In this document: piece after piece, positions 49,698 through 57,300 of the stretch | Layout: each line of letters opens with the position of its first letter | How positions within the stretch are numbered: position 1 is the first letter of the stretch | From: CAYFHQ01 sp964342805 | Lineage (GTDB): Bacteria; Bacillota; Clostridia; Peptostreptococcales; Acidaminobacteraceae | NCBI GenBank assembly: GCA_964342805.1 | Contig: CAYFHQ010000003.1 | Coordinates: forward strand, 1 to 64,000 | Direction of reading: 5' to 3' | Length of the DNA: 64,000 nucleotides | Made by a program: the position numbers and the translations under genes | Notes under the pieces: generated by a model | Told to the model about the DNA's origin: nothing | The model's input: only the letters and a program-made list of their open reading frames with translations | The model's database searches: none

Positions 49698-51326
49698 ATG
49701 ATTACAGTCTCAGGTCTAGGTTTACGTTTTACGGACAAAAAACTATTTGAAGACGTTAATATGAAATTTACGCCGGGCAATTGTTACGGTGTCATCGGTG
49801 CCAATGGTGCTGGTAAATCCACATTCCTTCGGATCCTTTCTGGTGAAGTAGAGCAGTCTGAAGGTGACGTGATTATCGCTCCAGGTCAGCGTATGGCTGT
49901 TCTGAAGCAGGATCACTTTGAATTTGACGCGTTTCCTGTGTTGGACACAGTGATCATGGGTCACGCCCGTCTCTATGAAATCATGCAGGAAAAAGACGCC
50001 CTTTATGCCAAGCCTGATTTTTCTGATGAAGACGGTATTAAGGCAGCCGATCTAGAAGGTGAATTTGCTGAACTGGATGGCTGGGAAGCTGAGACCAATG
50101 CGGAAAAAATGCTCATGGGTCTTGGTATTACCAAGGACATGCACTACAAGCTCATGTCTGATCTAAAGGGTGATGAGAAGGTAAAGGTTCTTCTGGCTCA
50201 AGCCCTGTTTGGTAATCCACACATCCTACTCATGGACGAACCGACCAACCACCTGGACATCCGTGCCATCACATGGCTGGAAGAGTTCCTGATGAATTAC
50301 GACAACACGGTTATCGTTGTTTCCCACGACCGTCACTTCCTCAACAAGGTTTGTACACACATGGTGGACGTTGACTTCGGCAAGGTTAAGATGTTCGTTG
50401 GTAACTATGACTTCTGGTATGAGTCTTCTCAGCTGGCCCTACGTCTCATGAAGGACCAGAACAAGAAGCGTGAGGAAAAGATCAAGGAACTTCAAACCTT
50501 TATCGCACGATTCTCTGCCAACGCGTCCAAGTCCAAGCAGGCCACAGCCCGTAAGAAAATGCTGGATAAGATCACGGTTTACGATATTGAGCCGTCTTCC
50601 CGTCGTTACCCATTCGTTGGCTTTACGCCAAACCGTGAAGCGGGTAAAGACATTCTTCAAGTGGAGGGCATTAGCCATTCCATTAACGGCGTAAAGGTTC
50701 TCAACAATGTGTCCTTTACCGTTTCAAAGGGTGATAAGATTTGCTTTATGGCTAGAAACACCATTGCAAAGACTACCCTCTTCCGTATTCTTATGGGTGA
50801 AATCGAGCCAGATGAAGGAACATACCGCTGGGGTGTTACCACGTCTCAGGCCTTCCTTCCGACGGACAACACCAACTACTTCGAGGGTGTTGACCTAAGC
50901 CTTGTGGACTGGCTACGTCAGTACTCCGAGGAAAAGGACGAAACCTTCATTCGGGGCTTCCTGGGCCGTATGCTCTTCTCCGGTGAAGAAGCATTGAAGA
51001 AGGCCAGTGTACTATCAGGTGGCGAAAAGGTACGTTGCATGCTTTCCCGCATGATGCTATCCGGTGCCAACTGCATGCTACTGGATGAGCCGACCAACCA
51101 CCTTGACCTGGAATCCATTCAGGCCCTTAACAACGGTCTAATTTCCTTCACAGGTACCATGATGTTCACATCCCATGACCACAAGTTCAACCAGACGATT
51201 TCCAACCGCGTGATGGAGATTACACCAGAAGGTCTAGTGGATAAGATGTCTACATTCGATGACTTCCTGGAGGATGAAGACCTTCAGAAGCGTATTGATG
51301 AAATGTACGCCAAGCACGGCCTGTAA
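49698..51326 (+). CDS. ABC-F family ATPase (YbiT-like)
   Basis: Cytoplasmic protein with two ATP-binding cassettes and no membrane part, of the ribosome-associated ABC-F type. The 542 residues have Walker A GANGAGKSTFLR near 37 and a first signature written DLKGDEKVKVLLAQALFG with Walker B ILLMDEPTNHLD. A charged linker follows at 240-320, then a second cassette with the variant loop ARNTIAKTTLFR, signature LSGGEKVRCMLSRMM and CMLLDEPTNHLD. The two atypical motifs resemble the YbiT subgroup. Codons are strongly biased, as in highly expressed genes. The start MITVSGLGLRF at 49698 has no close ribosome site; the good one is 30 bases upstream. Translation factor or antibiotic protection cannot be separated here. 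Confidence 0.9.
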   Translation: MITVSGLGLRFTDKKLFEDVNMKFTPGNCYGVIGANGAGKSTFLRILSGEVEQSEGDVIIAPGQRMAVLKQDHFEFDAFPVLDTVIMGHARLYEIMQEKDALYAKPDFSDEDGIKAADLEGEFAELDGWEAETNAEKMLMGLGITKDMHYKLMSDLKGDEKVKVLLAQALFGNPHILLMDEPTNHLDIRAITWLEEFLMNYDNTVIVVSHDRHFLNKVCTHMVDVDFGKVKMFVGNYDFWYESSQLALRLMKDQNKKREEKIKELQTFIARFSANASKSKQATARKKMLDKITVYDIEPSSRRYPFVGFTPNREAGKDILQVEGISHSINGVKVLNNVSFTVSKGDKICFMARNTIAKTTLFRILMGEIEPDEGTYRWGVTTSQAFLPTDNTNYFEGVDLSLVDWLRQYSEEKDETFIRGFLGRMLFSGEEALKKASVLSGGEKVRCMLSRMMLSGANCMLLDEPTNHLDLESIQALNNGLISFTGTMMFTSHDHKFNQTISNRVMEITPEGLVDKMSTFDDFLEDEDLQKRIDEMYAKHGL

Positions 51327-51408
51327 GCTTGCTTAAAGGATGGATGCCCTTCGTACGACTAGAGGCCTTCATTGATGCAGGCTTCATGTATGAACTCACA
51401 AAATAAAC

Positions 51409-51465
51409 GAGCTGTTGCCAATGACGCTGATCCGAGGGATCTGTCATTGCAACAGCTCTTTTTTT
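51409..51465. terminator. Terminator between ABC-F and the Lys/Gln-rich gene
   Basis: GAGCTGTTGC-C-AATGAC pairs with GTCATT-G-CAACAGCTC, then eight T on the plus strand. An A-rich flank makes it usable on the minus strand as well. Confidence 0.9.
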
Positions 51466-51478
51466 GCCCACGAGTGGC

Positions 51479-51940
51479 TTAGAGGGCTAGGTTCAAGGTG
51501 GATGGTTGGCCGCTTGCCTGGGCCCGTTGGCCATTTGCGGCGTAGTTGGACTTTGTTGCTGCCAACTTGGCCTCCTGCTTTTGGGCAGTGGCAATTTGAC
51601 CATCAAGCATTTTTAGCTGGGCTTGATATTGCTGTTCTGCCTGCTTGACTTGCTTGGGATCTGCCCCCTGCTTCCTCAGCTGGGCAAGTTTCTTTTGCAT
51701 CTGTTTCAAAAGGCTTTGTTTCTTCTTTTGGAGCTGCTGAACCTGGCTGGTTTTTGCCTTACTCCCCTTGCCAGATCCCTTTTGCGTCTTGGCCTTCTGA
51801 ATTTGGGCCATTGGCTTTTGGCCTGCTAGACCCTTGCTCAATTTCAAGGACAAACCTCCAGTGGCTGTTCTTACTGACCGGGCCGGATTTCCAGCCAATC
51901 GTAAGCCTACTCCTCCCATAGACTGACCATTCAGTCTCAT
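51479..51940 (-). CDS. Lys/Gln-rich basic protein, unknown
   Basis: A 153-residue protein with a Gly/Arg-rich start (GGVGLRLAGNPARSVRTATG). A long Lys/Gln/Ala-rich helical part follows at about 55-135 (QVQQLQKKKQSLLKQMQKKLAQL), predicted to form a coiled coil. There are no Cys or Trp residues, no signal peptide and a strongly positive charge. A textbook AAGGAGGTGAG site precedes the ATG, which argues that it is real and well translated. It is convergent with the ABC-F gene. I do not recognise a family. Charge and composition would suit nucleic-acid or ribosome binding, but that is a guess. Confidence 0.7.
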   Translation of the reverse strand: MRLNGQSMGGVGLRLAGNPARSVRTATGGLSLKLSKGLAGQKPMAQIQKAKTQKGSGKGSKAKTSQVQQLQKKKQSLLKQMQKKLAQLRKQGADPKQVKQAEQQYQAQLKMLDGQIATAQKQEAKLAATKSNYAANGQRAQASGQPSTLNLAL

Positions 51941-52176
51941 AGTCTCACCTCCTTTTTTTCATTCTACCAAGCTAGAAACAGCCAATCACAAGGCTTCTAG
52001 GATCGTAATAAAATTTTATGGCTCCGTTTGGATGAGAAGAACATAAACTTATGGGGACCTTAAACTTTTCGAAAGCAATTCTTACAAGGGGTTCTACGAG
52101 TAAATAAACCCCTGGAAAATGCCGAAAGCTTTATGTTAGGGATTTGGGGTATAAAGGCAGTGAGAGGAGGCCCAGG

Positions 52177-52710
52177 ATGTCTGGAAAGATAATTATGAAC
52201 TTGGCCATGAGTCTTGATGGCTACATTGCTGACCCCAATGGTGGCTACGACTGGATACAGGGGGATGGGCACAAGGACTTGGATACCCTTGCACAGATGG
52301 ATTTTGACCACTTCCTAAAGGGTATTGATATCATCGTCATGGGGAGAAAGGCCTATGAAGACACACCCATGGAGCCTTTTAAGGAAAAGATGATTTACGT
52401 GGCAACGTCCAAGGAAATCCCCTATACGCCCAACCTCAAGGCCATCCATGAAAACCTGGTTGCGGAAGTGGTCAAGCAAAGGGACCTGTACCATAAGAAC
52501 ATCTACTTGTTTGGTGGTGGCCTTTCCATTGACGGCTTTCTAAAAGCTGACCAAGTGGACGAAATTATTATTGGGATCGTGCCAATCATCTTAGGCAAGG
52601 GCCGTCGTCTATTCCTTGAGGATAATCCACGATTCTTGTTGAAGTTGGACAAGTACAGCGTGACCGATGGGATGATGATCCTCCACTACGTGCGCCGTAA
52701 TCGCAATTAA
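52177..52710 (+). CDS. Dihydrofolate reductase-fold protein (RibD C-terminal type)
   Basis: A 177-residue stand-alone reductase-fold protein like YyaP/YwjB. It shows MNLAMSLDGYIADPNGGYDW at the start, DIIVMGRKAYEDT near 55, IYLFGGGLSIDGFLKADQVDEI with the nucleotide-binding Gly stretch, and VPIILGKGRRLF. The ATG at 52177 has GAGGAGG six bases upstream. Members bind NADPH, but physiological substrates are mostly unknown; it is not a proven folate enzyme. Single gene. Confidence 0.87.
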   Translation: MSGKIIMNLAMSLDGYIADPNGGYDWIQGDGHKDLDTLAQMDFDHFLKGIDIIVMGRKAYEDTPMEPFKEKMIYVATSKEIPYTPNLKAIHENLVAEVVKQRDLYHKNIYLFGGGLSIDGFLKADQVDEIIIGIVPIILGKGRRLFLEDNPRFLLKLDKYSVTDGMMILHYVRRNRN

Positions 52711-52737
52711 TGATTGGGGATTGGCCTGTTCAAGTCT

Positions 52738-52822
52738 TATGAGTAACCCGAGTCATGAGAGTAACTTAAGTCTTTTCGAGTTACTCAGGTTTTTGACTTG
52801 CTCAGCTTTTTGACTTGCTCAG
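52738..52822. repeat. Cluster of short repeats built on GAGTAAC / GACTTGCTCAG
   Basis: GAGTAACT and AGTTACTC (about 52759-52786) form a perfect hairpin. It is followed by TTTTTGACTTGCTCAG twice in tandem (52790-52805 and 52807-52822), and GAGTAAC also occurs at 52741. It lies between convergent genes. Origin unknown. Confidence 0.55.
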
Positions 52823-52861
52823 GTCTTGCGTGTTATCAGATAGGCCCTAGTCACAGAGACG

Positions 52862-52910
52862 AAAAAAAGCAGTTATCGGCAGGATTTCAATGATCCTTCG
52901 ATAACTGCTT
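52862..52910 (-). terminator. Terminator of the chemotaxis receptor gene
   Basis: AAGCAGTTATCG pairs with CGATAACTGCTT, with an inner GGAT/ATCC stem, then seven T on the minus strand. Confidence 0.9.
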
Positions 52911-52976
52911 TTGTGGTTTTGCCTTGTCTTACTTGGTTGTTCTATGGAAACCAAGTGGACTTTATTCAGCCAATGA

Positions 52977-54644
52977 CTAAACTTTGAACTTTGAAACCAG
53001 CTGCTGTAATTGCTCCGACTGGTCTGTGATCAGGTCAATGTTCTCAGAAATTCGTTCAAAACTTTGGGCCTGGCGGTCAATGACATGGTTGATTTCGTCA
53101 ACAGAAGTGGCATTTTCAACTGACGTCTGGGTCACTTGGTCCACGGCCTCACTGATTTCTCCAGTGATGTGGGCCTGCTTGGTGGAAAGGGCTGTGGATA
53201 GTTCAGAGTATTCCTTTATGCCCTGTACGGCTTCTAGGATCTTGCTAAACTGGTCCTTGGCCTCCTTGGCCCGGAGAACAGAAGCGTCAGACTTGGTATT
53301 GCCGTCTTCAATGGCGGCAAAGGCCTTGCTTGCTGCCTCTTGAATATCCTTAATGGAAACAACAATGGTTTGGACAGAATTCTTTGACTCCTCGGCCAGT
53401 TTCCGTACTTCCTCGGCTACAACAGCAAATCCTCGGCCATGTTCACCGGCTCTTGCTGCCTCGATAGAAGCATTTAGGGCCAGAAGGTTGGTTTGCTCTG
53501 CGATGGCTTCAATCAAGTCGACCACATTACCAATCTCTTCACTGGACTGGTTGAGGTTTCTAATGATTTGTAGGGTGTCTTGGTTGGACTTCACTACCAA
53601 CTGGTTGGATTCCAATACGTCGGAAACCGACTGGTCCCCTTCCTTGGTGAAGGCCTCTACGGCTAGACTCTTTTCCATGGTTGCCTGCATTTGTGTGGCG
53701 GAAGAATTGGCATTTTCCTCCAGTTCAACCACACTGGCATTGACTTCTTCTGCAATCCCTGCGTTGGTTTGTGCCACATCAGCAACTTCGTTCACCTGGC
53801 GGGAAATGCTTGTGATCCCCTGGTTGGTGTCAGCTGACGCCTGGCGGATGTCAGCCATGGCCATATGCATGCTTTCAATGCTTTGTTGAACTTCCGTAAC
53901 CATCTTTTGAATATTGCTGACAAAGACATTAAAGGCTTCGCCCAGTTGCTCCAGTTCATCACCTGTTTTGATATTTACCCGGGCAGTCAGGTCGCCTTCT
54001 CCTTTAGAGATGTCCGTCATGATGTGTAGGAGCCGTTGTACAGGCTTACTGATCAATCGACGGCTGAGGATAATCCCTGCCGCAAAGATCAACATACCAA
54101 ATCCCAATAAACTCATGGCTGCGGTACGGATGTTAAAGATCTTTTGATCATAGCTAGCCTGGTACTTGCCTACGATGTCATTGATTTTGTTTTTAATGGT
54201 CAAAGCGTTGGCTACAATGTGCTGCTGGAGACCGTCTACATTACCAGTTTCAAGAGCTGTGTAAATCGGCGCCGTATAGGCGTCAATGTCTCCAGAAATG
54301 CCATTAATGGCTGCAACGATTTCACTGTTGCCGTTGGGGTTTAGGTTTAAGTCAGCGTCACCTGCTGTTAACCCCTTCATGATTTTGTTATAAAGTGCCA
54401 GTTCTTTTTCCAGCATTTCGGCAGAAGCGTCAGTCGAACGCCCTTCCTCTGTCGCGCTGGCATACTCTGTTGCATATACACCCAGTAGCATGGTTCTCAT
54501 TCGCTGAGACCCTGCCTGGTTGATGGCAACACCATCATTGTCAATGCTATTCAAGGTTGTCAGTAGGAATCCTACGTTCAACGCAAAGGGTAGCATCATA
54601 ATGATCAGCAGGAGTATGATCTTTCGGTTCATTGTTTTCAGCAT
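52977..54644 (-). CDS. Methyl-accepting chemotaxis protein with type-IV-pili-like sensor
   Basis: Transmembrane chemoreceptor of 555 residues: helix about 6-28, extracytoplasmic helical sensor to about 170 with the PilJ/NarX-like INQAGSQRMRTMLLG. A second helix lies near 175-195, then HAMP (RLLHIMTDISKGEGDLTARV) and a long signalling domain. The conserved hairpin tip reads IEAIAEQTNLLALNASIEAARAGEHG. I start at 54644 (MLKTMNRKII), with GGGGGAAG upstream. It fits the motile lifestyle shown by the flagellin. No che genes are near; signals sensed are unknown. Confidence 0.93.
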   Translation of the reverse strand: MLKTMNRKIILLLIIMMLPFALNVGFLLTTLNSIDNDGVAINQAGSQRMRTMLLGVYATEYASATEEGRSTDASAEMLEKELALYNKIMKGLTAGDADLNLNPNGNSEIVAAINGISGDIDAYTAPIYTALETGNVDGLQQHIVANALTIKNKINDIVGKYQASYDQKIFNIRTAAMSLLGFGMLIFAAGIILSRRLISKPVQRLLHIMTDISKGEGDLTARVNIKTGDELEQLGEAFNVFVSNIQKMVTEVQQSIESMHMAMADIRQASADTNQGITSISRQVNEVADVAQTNAGIAEEVNASVVELEENANSSATQMQATMEKSLAVEAFTKEGDQSVSDVLESNQLVVKSNQDTLQIIRNLNQSSEEIGNVVDLIEAIAEQTNLLALNASIEAARAGEHGRGFAVVAEEVRKLAEESKNSVQTIVVSIKDIQEAASKAFAAIEDGNTKSDASVLRAKEAKDQFSKILEAVQGIKEYSELSTALSTKQAHITGEISEAVDQVTQTSVENATSVDEINHVIDRQAQSFERISENIDLITDQSEQLQQLVSKFKV

Positions 54645-54805
54645 AATCTTCCCCCATTCATGCTGCATTTCCTAGTACAATCGCTAGTATAATGACTTTT
54701 ACTGCTCATTTGCATAGTCTTAGTATATCTCATTTTGTAATGATTACATACCATTTTCGTTAAGATTACCATTACATTTTTACCACACTTTTCGCATCCC
54801 TAAAC

Positions 54806-54833
54806 AAAAAGCCCTACCTGTTTACGATAGGGC
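54806..54833 (-). terminator. Terminator of the marR-reductase transcript
   Basis: GCCCTA pairs with TAGGGC, followed by TTTTTG on the minus strand. The 311-bp gap 54645-54955 also holds an inverted repeat at 54875-54912 (GGCAAAGT ... ACTTGCC) of unknown role. Confidence 0.7.
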
Positions 54834-54955
54834 TGTATCAATGCGTCTATATGTGTCACGCTGGTTAAGTTTTTGGCAAAGTAACCCTTTCTATCTAGGG
54901 CTTGACTTGCCTACTTACAGGAAAATGATGGATTGAAACGCTGTGATCGATCTAC

Positions 54956-55657
54956 TTAATAGCCAAGGAAGGGGTCATTAATCATTCTCTTGGAAGCAAT
55001 CCCTTTTCCTTTCAGCAAATGCTTAATTCCTTTAATAAAGCCTGTACTACCAGAAATATAGTAAAGCCCTTTTCCACCATGAATTGCTGCCAACTGGGTC
55101 ACCTTGTCTTGGGTTTCCTGGGAACTGGACACGATGTGGAGGTTGACCTTGTCATTCGTCTCAGCAATGTGACGGAGGTCCCCTTCGAATAAGTGATAGC
55201 CCTTAGCTGAATAGACCAGGTCAATGGGCCGGTTGCTATAGGTCTCCAATGACTTGAGGACTGCCCGCACTGGTGTGATGCCAACACCGCCTGCCACCAA
55301 GACAATGGGGCTTGTCTCGTCTTGGACAGTAAACCAACCAAAGGGTCCCCTGACTTGGATCTCGTCTCCAGGTTTCAAGGAGAGTAGTTCTTTTTTAAAG
55401 GTAGAAATCTGGTCACCAGTCCGGGTAGCGATCATCATGATTCCTTCCTCTGGGGTAGATGCAATGGAAAATGCACGCCAGGCCTTGCCTTTAATAGGCC
55501 GAGAGGGGATAGAGAATATCCCATGTTCTCCAGGTCGCCAGCTTACACCCGCTTGGGCCTTCATTTGAATAATATAATAATCCTCTTCCACATGGTTGAT
55601 GGACTGGATCACTGCACTTGTTTTTTTCAATACACCTCTAAAGTCTGATAATTTCAT
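54956..55657 (-). CDS. Ferredoxin-NAD(P)+ reductase-like flavoprotein
   Basis: A 233-residue FAD/NAD(P)-binding oxidoreductase. The FAD-binding barrel (1-100) has WRAFSIASTP with the RxxS flavin motif and PGDEIQVRGPFGWF. The nucleotide domain (105-233) has VLVAGGVGITPVRAVLKSL and the terminal SGSTGFIKGI. No [2Fe-2S] domain is attached, so an external electron partner is needed. AGGAGG lies six bases before the ATG. The marR gene stops ten bases upstream, so the regulator and reductase share a transcript. Possible roles are oxidative-stress or quinone response; not proven. Confidence 0.88.
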   Translation of the reverse strand: MKLSDFRGVLKKTSAVIQSINHVEEDYYIIQMKAQAGVSWRPGEHGIFSIPSRPIKGKAWRAFSIASTPEEGIMMIATRTGDQISTFKKELLSLKPGDEIQVRGPFGWFTVQDETSPIVLVAGGVGITPVRAVLKSLETYSNRPIDLVYSAKGYHLFEGDLRHIAETNDKVNLHIVSSSQETQDKVTQLAAIHGGKGLYYISGSTGFIKGIKHLLKGKGIASKRMINDPFLGY

Positions 55658-55667
55658 GGTTGGCCTC

Positions 55668-56090
55668 CTATCCTTCTATCCGCTTTCCTATGGACTTCAT
55701 TTGATCAATCAAATCCTGCTTTTCACCTTCCTCTAACACACTGAAGAGTTGGTCCAGAAAGGCTCCGTGTTCTTTTAGCAGGTGGTCCATTTGCCTGTGG
55801 CCTTGGTCTGTCAGGGACACCCAAAAGACCCTCTTGTCTTCTTCGTCCTGCTCTTTTACCACCAGTTGACCCTTGACCAGCTTGTTGACTGTGTAAGTGA
55901 TCGATCCTGATGTAATCGATGCGATTTCTCCTAAGCGTTGTACCTTTGACCTGCCCTTCTCTTTCAAGTGGGACAGGATAGCAAACTCAGTAAGACCGAT
56001 ACCTAGGTCTGCCAAGTTGGCTTGGGCTTTCTTGATGATGGTCAGGTTGAATTTATGCAAAACCACAAGTAGTTTCATGTTTATGTTCAT
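55668..56090 (-). CDS. MarR-family transcriptional regulator
   Basis: A 140-residue winged-helix protein with the MarR core LTEFAILSHLKEKGRSKVQRLGEI, SGSITYTVNKLVKGQLV and the wing EEDKRVFWVSLTDQG. I choose the ATG at 56090 (MNINMKLLVV), with CGGGG six bases upstream; the longer frame to 56117 overlaps an operator. Two matching palindromes cover its promoter, so autorepression together with the reductase gene is expected. Confidence 0.92.
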   Translation of the reverse strand: MNINMKLLVVLHKFNLTIIKKAQANLADLGIGLTEFAILSHLKEKGRSKVQRLGEIASITSGSITYTVNKLVKGQLVVKEQDEEDKRVFWVSLTDQGHRQMDHLLKEHGAFLDQLFSVLEEGEKQDLIDQMKSIGKRIEG

Positions 56091-56119
56091 GGGCAACCCC
56101 GTTTCATAAGATGGCATAT

Positions 56120-56175
56120 TATCTTGATATTAAGATACTTGAATTATACACCTATTTTATCTTAATATCAAGATA
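56120..56175 (-). promoter_or_regulatory. marR promoter with two MarR-type operators
   Basis: TTGATA (56166-56171), 17 bp, TATAAT (56143-56148) on the minus strand. Near-palindromes TATCTTGATATTAAGATA (56120-56137) and TATCTTAATATCAAGATA (56158-56175) lie 38 bp apart, one at the start site and one over the -35 box. Confidence 0.82.
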
Positions 56176-56216
56176 CTTTATGAAATATTTATACTTTCTT
56201 CGTCTACTTTCGACCT

Positions 56217-56260
56217 AAAAAAACCCCTTGTCCCAGTCATAGCCACTGGAACAAGGGGTT
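56217..56260 (-). terminator. Terminator of the tetR operon
   Basis: AACCCCTTGT-(CC)-CAGT pairs with ACTG-GA-ACAAGGGGTT, then seven T on the minus strand. Confidence 0.9.
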
Positions 56261-56325
56261 CATATTGTCGACAAGATGAAATCGGAGAAATCTTTTCTCG
56301 ATTGTGCCCGGGCAATTAGGCCCTC

Positions 56326-57300
56326 TTATAAGGAGTGATACAAGTCCGGTGCCAGTTGCCTTAAGACCCGCAAGGCCCGAAGGGTGTTCCACCTGGAAGC
56401 CTTGCCTGCCTTCTCCATATCAAAATGGACAAGACCGGGGTGTTTGGCCTGGACGGGCCAAGTACCGTCCTTCCTTCGTTTGGACAGGAGCAAGTCCAGG
56501 GGGTCCTCCAAACGCTTGTCCTTGCCTTCGACTACATCAGGCAAAACACCGTCTTGGGCTGCCTCAGCCATGTAGACTAGGCCTCGCAACACGTCGTGTT
56601 TCCACCGGGAAGGAAAGGACAGCATGGTCATGGACTTGTGGATCATGTCACCTGTTCGATCTGACCGGTAGAGATGGTGGGCCAACATGAACTCCTGGGC
56701 GTCTCCCTCCATTCGAAGCAGGTCAGATAAGCGATAGGAGTAGCCCATCCTGTGGTACATGCGGATACCTTCCAATACACTGATGGTCGTATGAACAGAA
56801 CTATGGACTGCACCAGACCGATTGCTCCGGCAATTAAAGCCACCATCAGGCATTTGCTGGTCCACTAAAAAGTCCACAATGGAGGTCAAGGCTTCAGGGG
56901 CGATCCCAAAGAAACAGGCATAGGTGAGAAACATGCCGTTGATGCACACATCACTCTCCTTGATTTCCCTGGCGGGATTGACCCCGCCATCGGCTGACTT
57001 GTTTTCCTTGACAATCAAGTCGAGGGTCCGATCAATGGCCGGTTGGGCTGTCATTTCCAAGTAGCGCAGGTCCAAGAGGGTATAGTGGCTACTGACCCAC
57101 TTGACCTGGTAAAATCCCCGACCCCAATGGCCATGATTATTTTGTAGGGAGAGAAAGTGGGCGCCCCATCCTTCTTTTGCAATCTGACTACGGAGGTCCT
57201 CCAGGTCGTGGTTTGCCCGGTCCAACAAGTACTTGTTGGTTTGATAGGCCAAGGCCACATCCCCTTCTTGCAACCACTGGATAAGTTCACTTTTATTCAT
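56326..57300 (-). CDS. Terpene cyclase/prenyltransferase-fold (alpha6 barrel) protein
   Basis: The 324 residues show the repeated QW-like blocks of squalene-cyclase/prenyltransferase toroids: SADGGVNPAREI, QQMPDGGFNCRSNRSGAVHSSVHTT and SKRRKDGTWPVQ. The catalytic DxDD of squalene-hopene cyclases is not seen, and the protein is half their length. I therefore call only the fold; enzyme activity is open. It overlaps the preceding phosphotransferase gene by eight bases (ATGAATAA), so it belongs to the TetR-controlled operon. ATG at 57300; an in-frame codon at 57315 lies inside the upstream gene. Confidence 0.72.
   Translation of the reverse strand: MNKSELIQWLQEGDVALAYQTNKYLLDRANHDLEDLRSQIAKEGWGAHFLSLQNNHGHWGRGFYQVKWVSSHYTLLDLRYLEMTAQPAIDRTLDLIVKENKSADGGVNPAREIKESDVCINGMFLTYACFFGIAPEALTSIVDFLVDQQMPDGGFNCRSNRSGAVHSSVHTTISVLEGIRMYHRMGYSYRLSDLLRMEGDAQEFMLAHHLYRSDRTGDMIHKSMTMLSFPSRWKHDVLRGLVYMAEAAQDGVLPDVVEGKDKRLEDPLDLLLSKRRKDGTWPVQAKHPGLVHFDMEKAGKASRWNTLRALRVLRQLAPDLYHSL

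Noticed and set aside
54841..54930. Cyclic di-GMP riboswitch before the chemoreceptor gene
   Set aside because: CACGC and GGCAAAG fragments occur, but the conserved aptamer blocks are not in the right order on either strand.
56326..57300. Squalene-hopene cyclase
   Set aside because: Half the expected length and no DxDD catalytic motif; only the fold repeats can be supported.
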